Shown piece after piece: positions 7,933-14,249 of a stretch of DNA of 15,504 nucleotides. The stretch's first letter is position 1. Each line of letters starts with the position of its first letter. The DNA lies in contig JAUCCO010000081.1 of NCBI GenBank assembly GCA_034676125.1, forward strand, positions 1-15,504, written 5' to 3'. The stretch is from UBA6183 sp034676125. GTDB lineage: Bacteria > Bacteroidota > Bacteroidia > UKL13-3. A program made the position numbers and the translations under genes. The notes under the pieces were generated by a model. The model did no database searches. It was given only the letters and a program-made list of their open reading frames with translations, and had not been told where the DNA came from.

Positions 7933-8721
7933 TTATCCTTTAAAATTTGCAGCGCGTTTTTCTAAAAATGCTTGTGTACCTTCTTTAAAATCTTCCGAAC
8001 CAAAAAAGTTACCAAACTCATTAATTTCTACATTATTACCATCCATGTTTTTATCGTAATGTGCATTTACACATCTAATAACAGATGCAATGGCTAATGG
8101 AGCTTTAGTTTTTACTTTATTTAAAATCTCTTCGCACTTACTCATCAATTGGTCTGCTGGCACTACTTGGTTTACTAAACCAATTCGAAGTGCTTCTGCT
8201 GCATTAATAACATCACCTGTCATTAGTAATTCTAAGGCTCTTCCACGGCCAACCAACTGCGATAATCTTTGTGTGCCAGCATATCCCGGTACAAGCCCAA
8301 GATTTACCTCTGGTTGACCAAATTTAGCATTCTCGGCAGCTATACGAATATGGCACGCCATTGCTAACTCACAACCACCGCCTAAAGCAAAACCATTTAC
8401 AGCTGCAATTATCGGTTTAGGACATTTTTCTATTGCTGTCAAAACAGCATGTCCATCTGCGCTCATGCGTGTTCCTTCTTCTACATTAAAGTTTGCAAAT
8501 TCTGCAATATCGGCACCAGCGGCAAATGCTTTTGCACCAGCACCAGTAAGTATTACGCCTTTAACTTCTTTGTTATCATAAATAGCAATTACCGCGGCTT
8601 TAATATCTTGAAGTGTGGCAATATTTAAAGCATTTAATTTTGTTTCTCTATTAATGGTTAGGTATAAAATACCATTTTCAATTTTTGTAGTTATATTTTC
8701 ACTCATTGCAATTGTACTCAT
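7933..8721 (-). CDS. Enoyl-CoA hydratase (crotonase family)
   Basis: A 262-residue cytoplasmic crotonase. It should hydrate short-chain trans-2-enoyl-CoA to 3-hydroxyacyl-CoA in fatty-acid or amino-acid breakdown. The oxyanion-hole segments are present: AFAAGADIAEF near 65-75 and NGFALGGGCELAMACH at 109-124. Both catalytic glutamates of hydratases are there, E118 (GGGCELA) and E138 (GQPEVNLGLVPG), which favours true hydratase activity over other crotonase reactions. An in-frame ATG at 8706 (MSENITTK) is an equally good start and gives 257 residues. The gene begins 19 bases (or 34, from the second ATG) after the cobalamin-binding gene and is the last gene before the terminator. Substrate preference cannot be read from sequence. 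Confidence 0.93.
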   Translation of the reverse strand: MSTIAMSENITTKIENGILYLTINRETKLNALNIATLQDIKAAVIAIYDNKEVKGVILTGAGAKAFAAGADIAEFANFNVEEGTRMSADGHAVLTAIEKCPKPIIAAVNGFALGGGCELAMACHIRIAAENAKFGQPEVNLGLVPGYAGTQRLSQLVGRGRALELLMTGDVINAAEALRIGLVNQVVPADQLMSKCEEILNKVKTKAPLAIASVIRCVNAHYDKNMDGNNVEINEFGNFFGSEDFKEGTQAFLEKRAANFKG

Positions 8722-8740
8722 ATGTAAATAATTTTAATAA

Positions 8741-9148
8741 TTAAAATTTGCGATTCTCTGCAACCCAAATTTTTATATAATCAGATATTTCGTGTGTATG
8801 TGCTCCAGGTGCAAATAATTTTCCAACACCAAGTTTAGCTAATTCCCTCATGTCATCGTTTGGAATAATGCCCCCGCCAGTAACCAATACATCATTTAAT
8901 CCTTCTTTTTTTAGCAATTCCATTATTTTAGGAAAAACAGTATTGTGTGCACCCGATAAAATACTCACACCAATTACATCAACATCCTCTTGCAATGCAG
9001 CCTGTACAACCATTTCAGGTGTTTGACGAAGACCTGTATAAATCACCTCCATGCCTGCATCACGCAATGCAGTTGCTATTACCTTGGCACCTCTATCATG
9101 TCCATCTAAGCCAACTTTGGCTACTAAAACGCGTATGGGTTTATTCAT
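8741..9148 (-). CDS. Stand-alone cobalamin-binding subunit, methylmalonyl-CoA mutase type
   Basis: This 135-residue protein is a single B12-binding Rossmann domain. It has the cobalt-ligating histidine H17 in LDGHDRGAK, the SILSGAH segment near 62-68 and the GGGIIP loop near 91-96. It closely matches the C-terminal cobalamin domain of methylmalonyl-CoA mutase, or the separate small subunit of two-part acyl-CoA mutases. A catalytic TIM-barrel subunit is not in the window, so its partner must be encoded elsewhere. The ATG directly abuts the stop codon of the upstream lipoprotein gene with no spacer, which suggests translational coupling. The crotonase follows within 34 bases, so a shared acyl-CoA pathway is plausible. 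Other roles, such as carrying cobalamin for a different mutase, are possible. Confidence 0.9.
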   Translation of the reverse strand: MNKPIRVLVAKVGLDGHDRGAKVIATALRDAGMEVIYTGLRQTPEMVVQAALQEDVDVIGVSILSGAHNTVFPKIMELLKKEGLNDVLVTGGGIIPNDDMRELAKLGVGKLFAPGAHTHEISDYIKIWVAENRKF

Positions 9149-9712
9149 TTATTGAGTTTTTGATGTTAATTTATTTAGCTTAATGGTATGATTTTTCTTA
9201 ATTATTTTTTTATAGTATTGTACAAAATTTGCATCGTGCATTTCGTAAACAAAAATCGAATCATTGTTATCAGTAAGTCTCACAAACTTATGTTTAAAAT
9301 ATCTTTTTAAATCTGTAGTCTTAAGCTCATCAATGGCAGGATGAATAGTCAATCCTTTTTTACTTGGCAAAAAAACCATACAGTTCCAATAGTCAGCATC
9401 TTCCTCATCAATAGTAGATAACACGTAGTATTTATCTTGTAACAATGATAGTACTTGTTGCTTATTTAACGGTTTGATTTGAGTTTTAATACTATCGTTA
9501 AGTACAATTGTCGTATCTGTAATGGTGTAAAATATTGTATCAGTACTCTGGCCTTTTTTACCCGTAATATTAGATGGTAAAATAAAATAATACGTACCTT
9601 TAAGTTGTTCAGGAAAAACATGCTGTGCTACACCTGGATAACGATCAAATTTAGCCAATGAGCAACCAGTTGCAATGACAATCAAAAATATTATGATGAG
9701 GTTTTTTATCAT
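9149..9712 (-). CDS. Unknown small lipoprotein in the gltX operon
   Basis: I do not recognise this 187-residue protein. Residues 1-17 form a short lipoprotein signal: MIKN, a hydrophobic core of I/L/V/F, and a lipobox ending in ATGC with C17 as the lipidated cysteine. The mature part starts SLAKFDRYPGVAQ. It looks mainly beta, with regular short strands (TYYFILPS, TDTIFYTITDTTIVLND) and a basic C-terminus (KKIIKKNHTIKLNKLTSK). No enzymatic motif is visible. It is probably anchored in the inner or outer membrane facing the periplasm. It starts 7 bases after gltX and ends directly against the next gene, so it is firmly part of the operon. It has no evident link to tRNA charging or acyl-CoA chemistry. 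Confidence 0.85.
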   Translation of the reverse strand: MIKNLIIIFLIVIATGCSLAKFDRYPGVAQHVFPEQLKGTYYFILPSNITGKKGQSTDTIFYTITDTTIVLNDSIKTQIKPLNKQQVLSLLQDKYYVLSTIDEEDADYWNCMVFLPSKKGLTIHPAIDELKTTDLKRYFKHKFVRLTDNNDSIFVYEMHDANFVQYYKKIIKKNHTIKLNKLTSKTQ

Positions 9713-9719
9713 TATAAAT

Positions 9720-11252
9720 TTAGTTTTTAGTAATAGTGCTTAATGCCTTTTGTAAACGAGCAACAGTAACTTTTTTTCCGAAAAGTTCTGCCATTTCAAA
9801 AATGGGAGGCCCACCCGCAACACCACTTAAACAAACGCGCAATAACTGTAAAAAATCCTTATTACTTACTCCATTTTTAGTTAAAGCTTCGTTGTAGCTC
9901 GCTTCAAATGTTGTGGCATTAAAATCTTCGTTAGCATTAATTAATTGAACCATATCTTGCAATACCAATGGGCTTTTATCATTCCATTTTTTAGTTAGTA
10001 CAGTTTCATCATAATTAGTAGGTTCAACAAAAAAGTAACTCCCTATTTCCCATAACTCCTTAATAAAACTAATTTTTTCCTTTATTAAACCACAAACTTT
10101 AGTAATGTACTCATCAGTAAAGTCTAAGTTATTAGCTAATACTGCCTTTTTAAGCTCCACAGCCAAAACCTCATTTGGCGTATGCCTAACATATTGTTGA
10201 TTGAACCACTTGGCTTTATTTTGATCGAATTTAGCCCCGGATTTACTTACACGTTCTAGTGTAAATGCGTCTACAAGTTCCTCTCTACTAAAAATCTCTT
10301 GTGTACTACCAGGATTCCAGCCTAAAAATGCCAATAAATTTAATACTGCTTCAGGTAAATAGCCACTTTCACGGTACCCGCTACTTACTTCGCCAGTTGA
10401 TGGATCTTTCCACTCAAGCGGAAATACTGGAAAACCAAGTCTATCACCATCACGCTTGCTTAATTTTCCATTTCCTTCTGGCTTTAATAATAAAGGTAAA
10501 TGAGCAAATTTGGGCATAACATCTTCCCACCCTAAATAACGGTATAATAATACATGCAGAGGTGCTGATGGCAACCACTCTTCACCACGAATAACATGCG
10601 AGATGTTCATTAAATAATCATCAACCACATTAGCCAAATGATAGGTAGGCATTCCATCACTTTTATACAATACCTTGTCATCCATTTGTGCGGTATTTAT
10701 GCTCACCCACCCACGTATTTCATCATGAAATTTAACGTCTTCTTTTTTAGGTAATTTTATTCTAATAACATAAGGTTCGTTTGCTTCTAGTCTTCTGTTA
10801 ACCTCGTCTTCGGGTAAGGTAAGTGAGTTTTTCATTGCCATACGTGTAATAGCATCATACTTACTATCTACATTACTAGCTTTTAGGCGCTCACGCATCG
10901 CATCTAAATCCTCCGAAGTATCAAATGCATAATAAGCATATCCTGCATCTAATAATTGCATTGCATATTGGCGATACATTGGTTTTCGCTCGCTTTGGCG
11001 ATAAGGTGCATGTGGCCCTTCACCAAACCCAACACCCTCATTGGCAATGATACCAACCCATTTTAACGCCTTAATAATGTATTCTTCTGCACCAGGCACA
11101 AAACGAGTTTGATCAGTATCTTCTATACGAATTAAAAAATCGCCTCCATGTTTTTTTGCAAATAAATAATTATATAGGGCAGTACGTACACCGCCAATAT
11201 GCAAAGCACCAGTAGGACTGGGTGCAAAACGAACTCTAACTCTTCTATCCAT
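9720..11252 (-). CDS. gltX: Glutamyl-tRNA synthetase
   Basis: GltX charges tRNA-Glu with glutamate in the cytoplasm. The start is set at the ATG at 11252, giving MDRRVRVRFAPSPTG. The longer frame would need a TTG at 11267, which lies inside the probable promoter. With this start the protein has 510 residues. The class I signature HIGG is at 18-21, followed by RTALYNYLFAKK. The RIEDTDQTR motif is near 42-50, the HVIRGEEWLPSAP segment near 219-231, and the KMSKS equivalent KLSKRDGDR at 263-271. The C-terminal anticodon-binding domain appears complete. It is the first gene of a four-gene leftward unit. Whether it also charges tRNA-Gln cannot be seen from the window. Confidence 0.97.
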   Translation of the reverse strand: MDRRVRVRFAPSPTGALHIGGVRTALYNYLFAKKHGGDFLIRIEDTDQTRFVPGAEEYIIKALKWVGIIANEGVGFGEGPHAPYRQSERKPMYRQYAMQLLDAGYAYYAFDTSEDLDAMRERLKASNVDSKYDAITRMAMKNSLTLPEDEVNRRLEANEPYVIRIKLPKKEDVKFHDEIRGWVSINTAQMDDKVLYKSDGMPTYHLANVVDDYLMNISHVIRGEEWLPSAPLHVLLYRYLGWEDVMPKFAHLPLLLKPEGNGKLSKRDGDRLGFPVFPLEWKDPSTGEVSSGYRESGYLPEAVLNLLAFLGWNPGSTQEIFSREELVDAFTLERVSKSGAKFDQNKAKWFNQQYVRHTPNEVLAVELKKAVLANNLDFTDEYITKVCGLIKEKISFIKELWEIGSYFFVEPTNYDETVLTKKWNDKSPLVLQDMVQLINANEDFNATTFEASYNEALTKNGVSNKDFLQLLRVCLSGVAGGPPIFEMAELFGKKVTVARLQKALSTITKN

Positions 11253-11264
11253 AATTAATGAGGG

Positions 11265-11272
11265 CAAAGATA
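11265..11272 (-). promoter_or_regulatory. Probable gltX operon promoter, -7 box
   Basis: On the minus strand this reads TATCTTTG followed by CC, a full match to the Bacteroidota -7 element TAnnTTTG. It ends 13 bases before the gltX ATG at 11252, which predicts a leader of only a few bases. A clear -33 TTG at 19-21 bases is not seen. Its position argues against the upstream TTG start codon. Confidence 0.6.
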
Positions 11273-11433
11273 GAAATATTATGGAATTGAAGTAATGATT
11301 ATATTGCTAATAGGCCATTGCTGCAACTTATCCTCCAATAATTATTAAAGAAAAGCCAATTGCATTCCCGTATCTGTTAAGTAATCAGGCAATTTTATAG
11401 AATACCGAAGCTATATGCTACAAATAATTATAG

Positions 11434-11477
11434 TTTGCATATATCCGAGTGCTCGCTATTAAACTAAGATATGCAAA
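11434..11477. repeat. Nested inverted repeat in the gltX-ATPase gap
   Basis: Perfect 9-bp arms TTTGCATAT (11434-11442) and ATATGCAAA (11469-11477) enclose 26 bases. Those contain a second small hairpin, CGAG-TG-CTCG, at 11446-11455. No T-run follows on either side, so it is not a standard terminator. It could be a protein-binding site or the remnant of an inserted element. Confidence 0.35.
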
Positions 11478-11535
11478 TCTGCTATTTAATAATTTAACAG
11501 CATAAACACTCCAAGGTTATATAGGTTTTTATTAC

Positions 11536-11550
11536 TTGTACTAAATTAAC
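11536..11550 (-). repeat. Inverted partial copy of the 32-base unit
   Basis: On the minus strand this matches the last part of the second 32-base unit (around GTAAATTTAGTACAA) at 14 of 15 positions. It lies 66 bases before the first full unit and points the opposite way. It could be an extra binding half-site. Confidence 0.4.
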
Positions 11551-11616
11551 TATTCGTATATGGTTAAACAAATATAAAACCCTTCAATAAACATAGTAGA
11601 ACATTTAAAAACAATG

Positions 11617-11680
11617 AATATTTCCATTACACTAGAAAATTTAGTATTAATATTTCCAGTATAATAGTAAATTTAGTACA
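11617..11680 (+). repeat. First tandem pair of a 32-base repeat unit
   Basis: Two exactly adjacent 32-base units (11617-11648 and 11649-11680) share AATATTTCCA at the start and TTTAGTA near the end. The middle differs (TTACACTAGA versus GTATAATAGT). The spacing is in register without any linker. The pair repeats 127 bases downstream, directly before the ATPase gene. Confidence 0.75.
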
Positions 11681-11743
11681 AATTGAAGAGAATAAATAAG
11701 ACAAGCACAACAGAAATGGCCAATACTAATTTAAATAAGTAGT

Positions 11744-11807
11744 TAAATTTACAGTATAATAGAAAAATTAGTATTAATATTTCCATTACATAGGAAAAAT
11801 TAGTACT
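11744..11807 (+). repeat. Second tandem pair of the 32-base unit, next to the ATPase start
   Basis: Units 11744-11775 and 11776-11807 match the first pair in the same register. The third unit shares the run CAGTATAATAG with the second. The fourth shares AATATTTCCATTACA with the first and contains the inverted pair TTTCC/GGAAA. The array ends 8 bases before the ATPase ATG, so it covers the promoter and leader region. An inverted short copy, AATACTAATTT, lies between the pairs at 11722-11732. Operator repeats are the most likely reading. Confidence 0.75.
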
Positions 11808-11815
11808 ATTGTATT

Positions 11816-12946
11816 ATGGATAATATATTTAGATATGCCGTACCCAAAATTACACCATGGCTAAGTAGACATAAAGCCATTTTAATTATAGGCGCAAGAC
11901 AAGTAGGAAAAACAACAATGCTCAGTAATATGATTACTGATATGGAAAATGTACTATGGCTAAATGCAGATGAAAGCACCACAAGAGATAAACTAGCAAA
12001 ACAAGATATTGAATCATTAAAATTGATTGTAGGGAACTATAAAACGATTATTATAGATGAAGTGCAAAGAATTGCCAATGCAGGCCTATTATTAAAAATA
12101 TTGGTAGATAATTTTAAGGATTTAAAAATAATTGCAACGGGCTCCTCGTCATTAGATATTTCAGAAAATATATTTGAACCATTAACAGGACGGCATATTT
12201 CATTTTATTTGTTTCCTTTTACATTGGCAGAATTGTATGATGGAAAATCACCTTTTGAAATAGAAAAGTATTTGCCGTTCCATTTAATTTATGGAAGCTA
12301 TCCGGATGTATACAACAATCAAGAAATAGCTGAGACTTTATTAAAAAACTTAACCAATCAGTATCTTTATAAAGATGTACTAATTTGGAAAGACATTAGA
12401 AAACCCGAATTGTTAGACAAATTATTAAAGTTACTTTCTTTTCAAGTAGGTAGCGAAGTATCCATAAATGAATTGGCAAATAAATTACACGTAAAATCAG
12501 AAACAGTAGAGACATATATAGATTTGCTTGAAAAATCATTCGTTATATTCAGGTTAAGCGCATACAGCACTAATGCAAGGAAGGAAGTTACCAAAATGAG
12601 TAAAATATATTTTTGGGATAACGGAATTAGGAATGCGGTAATTGGTAATTACACTAGTTTAACACTTAGGAATGACATTGGCCAACTATGGGAAAATTTA
12701 ATGATTGCAGAACGGATGAAAATGAACTACACGATGGACTTACCAATTAAAAGTTATTTTTGGAGAAATTACAACCAAAGCGAAGTGGATTATATTGAAG
12801 AAAAAGATGGGAAACTATACGCATTTGAAATGAAATGGAATACACGTACAAAAAATAGGGTGAGTCAAGCATTTTTAAATATGTATAGTGATGCAAACAC
12901 CGATGTTATCCATCCACAAAACTTTACAGAATTTTGTTACTTATAA
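11816..12946 (+). CDS. DUF4143-type AAA ATPase with nuclease-like C-terminus
   Basis: This 376-residue cytoplasmic protein belongs to the AAA_14/DUF4143 ATPases, which are widespread in Bacteroidota and archaea and largely uncharacterised. The N-terminal ATPase shows Walker A GARQVGKT (26-33), Walker B IIIDEVQR with D81/E82 and the sensor-like ATGSSS (107-112). A winged-helix-like stretch at about 205-248 (VSINELANKLHVKSETVETYI) could bind DNA. The C-terminal part has the PD-(D/E)XK-like set E293 (LWENL), D325 (SEVDYI) and E338-x-K340 (FEMK), all intact. It is full length. Four 32-base repeats end 8 bases before its ATG, suggesting that it, or a partner, is regulated through them. The next gene begins 2 bases after its stop. 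No transposase or toxin partner is nearby. Biological role is unknown. Confidence 0.9.
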   Translation: MDNIFRYAVPKITPWLSRHKAILIIGARQVGKTTMLSNMITDMENVLWLNADESTTRDKLAKQDIESLKLIVGNYKTIIIDEVQRIANAGLLLKILVDNFKDLKIIATGSSSLDISENIFEPLTGRHISFYLFPFTLAELYDGKSPFEIEKYLPFHLIYGSYPDVYNNQEIAETLLKNLTNQYLYKDVLIWKDIRKPELLDKLLKLLSFQVGSEVSINELANKLHVKSETVETYIDLLEKSFVIFRLSAYSTNARKEVTKMSKIYFWDNGIRNAVIGNYTSLTLRNDIGQLWENLMIAERMKMNYTMDLPIKSYFWRNYNQSEVDYIEEKDGKLYAFEMKWNTRTKNRVSQAFLNMYSDANTDVIHPQNFTEFCYL

Positions 12947-12948
12947 TT

Positions 12949-13422
12949 ATGAAAAATACACTTACTAAACTATCGTCAGCATTTATTTTTACTATGGCAT
13001 TAATGTTTTCGCTATCGCTTTTTGCAAATAAACCAAAACCTAAACAAGTACAGCCTGTAAACGACAAAGTAGAAATTCAAAAACTACTGCAAACGCAGCA
13101 AAAATCATGGAACGAAGGAAAGATTGAAGCTTATATGCAAGGGTATTGGAACAATGATTCGTTAACTTTTGTTGGCAAACGTGGTGTTACCAGAGGTTGG
13201 AAAAACACCTTGTCAAATTATAAAAAGTCGTACCCAGATAAAGCAACAATGGGTGTGCTTGAGTTACACATTATAAACATCAAAATCCTAGATAAAAACC
13301 TAGCTTTTGTTGTGGGCAAATGGGACTTAGAAAGAACCGTTGGAGATGTAGGAGGACACTTTACTTTATTGATGCGCAAAATCAATGAAAAATGGGTAAT
13401 TGTAGCCGACCATAGTAGTTAA
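12949..13422 (+). CDS. Exported SnoaL/NTF2-like (DUF4440-type) protein
   Basis: This protein has 157 residues from the ATG at 12949; a longer frame would need a TTG inside the upstream gene. Residues 1-26 form a signal peptide (MKNTLTKLSS, a hydrophobic core, then LFA before NKPK), so it is probably periplasmic. The mature part is one NTF2-like fold. An N-terminal helix, EIQKLLQTQQKSWNEGKIEA, is followed by YWNNDSLTFVG, NYKKSYPDKATMG and the strand series ending in FTLLMRKINEKWVIVADHSS. That ending is typical of DUF4440/SnoaL-3-like proteins, which often bind small ligands but have no assigned reaction here. The gene starts 2 bases after the ATPase stop, so it is co-transcribed or coupled, though a functional link is doubtful. 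It is convergent with the DUF4249 gene at a 3-base distance. Confidence 0.87.
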   Translation: MKNTLTKLSSAFIFTMALMFSLSLFANKPKPKQVQPVNDKVEIQKLLQTQQKSWNEGKIEAYMQGYWNNDSLTFVGKRGVTRGWKNTLSNYKKSYPDKATMGVLELHIINIKILDKNLAFVVGKWDLERTVGDVGGHFTLLMRKINEKWVIVADHSS

Positions 13423-13425
13423 TAA

Positions 13426-14241
13426 TTATTCAACAATTGGTGCTATGTAACGCTTTACATCATAAGCCGCAAATAAACCCAAAGCACCACCTTTTATATT
13501 AGTAGGTAAATTAGCCGGTGGGGTGCTAAATGGCCCACCTGCGCCACCTCTATCACTTAATGCTTGATAATATCTATTTGCACTTTCATCAATCGAGCGG
13601 AAAATTAATATTGCTGTATCATTAGGTTGAAGCCTTAAGAAAGGCAACTCGAAAACATAAGGCTGATTAATTACAGAGTTTTTGTTATCAAACAATACCC
13701 TAAAGTTAAATATCGAATCTTTACCTTGTGTGTCTATTGTATTCCTAAATCCAAATCTAAAATAGGTATATTTTGTCCTAGTTCTATTGTCGAATGCTTT
13801 AAAAGCGACTCCATATCCTTCATCAATAAATCCATTTTTGGGTTTAAAATACGAAACGATCGTATCAACCTGAAACATCGGATCTAATATTGAACTTGAT
13901 GTATACAGTTTACCGGCCTGGGTTACAGTTAAATTATACATCGTATTTGTTACACCAATGTATCCAAGAGCTGGTTTGTAAATACCATTACCAACATGTG
14001 TAAACGCAATTCCATTTACATCAACTACAGCATCAGAAACCAAAGGTGTAGTACTGGTATTATTGAAATACCCAACTGATTTTGTAATGCGGATAAATGA
14101 ACTATCCATTTCGGTAGTTACTTGTCCTTCAATAACAATTTTTTCGGTGTTATCTGGCACATCAATATCTATTACTTCTTCGCACGAAGTGAATATCAAA
14201 CCAAACAATAAACTAAATAATATAAATATAGTATTTTTCAT
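13426..14241 (-). CDS. DUF4249 outer-membrane lipoprotein
   Basis: This 271-residue lipoprotein has a signal MKNTIFILFSLLFGLIFTSC with lipidated C20. EEVIDIDVPDNTEKIVIEGQV follows, the characteristic N-terminus of DUF4249. The rest is beta-rich, with a conserved late segment (NRYYQALSDRGGAGGPFSTPPANLPTNIKGGALGLF in the final third) typical of the family. DUF4249 proteins accompany TonB-dependent receptors in Bacteroidota and probably sit on the outer membrane as accessory or lid-like partners. The length is slightly short for the family but both ends are present. It begins 8 bases after the receptor stop codon, so the two form one operon. The substrate is unknown. Confidence 0.92.
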   Translation of the reverse strand: MKNTIFILFSLLFGLIFTSCEEVIDIDVPDNTEKIVIEGQVTTEMDSSFIRITKSVGYFNNTSTTPLVSDAVVDVNGIAFTHVGNGIYKPALGYIGVTNTMYNLTVTQAGKLYTSSSILDPMFQVDTIVSYFKPKNGFIDEGYGVAFKAFDNRTRTKYTYFRFGFRNTIDTQGKDSIFNFRVLFDNKNSVINQPYVFELPFLRLQPNDTAILIFRSIDESANRYYQALSDRGGAGGPFSTPPANLPTNIKGGALGLFAAYDVKRYIAPIVE

Positions 14242-14249
14242 GGTGGTAA

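Larger units (their letters stand above)
11273..11616. other. Divergent intergenic region without genes
   Basis: Between the gltX promoter and the repeat array I see no protein or RNA gene. It holds a nested inverted repeat at 11434-11477 and an inverted partial copy of the 32-base unit at 11536-11550. The rest is AT-rich sequence with no clear signal. Confidence 0.5.

Noticed and set aside
8090..9183. Rightward frames over the crotonase and B12 genes
   Set aside because: Antisense to two well-supported enzymes, with compositions reflecting the complementary strand.
11253..11267. Longer gltX start giving MPSLIM
   Set aside because: It needs a TTG start that overlaps the TAnnTTTG promoter box. 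The ATG at 11252 gives the normal GltX N-terminus.
11617..11807. CRISPR array
   Set aside because: The 32-base units are imperfect and directly adjacent, with no unique spacers between them and no cas genes nearby.
12934..12948. Longer start for the NTF2-like protein
   Set aside because: It needs a TTG inside the ATPase coding end, and the ATG at 12949 begins a normal signal peptide.
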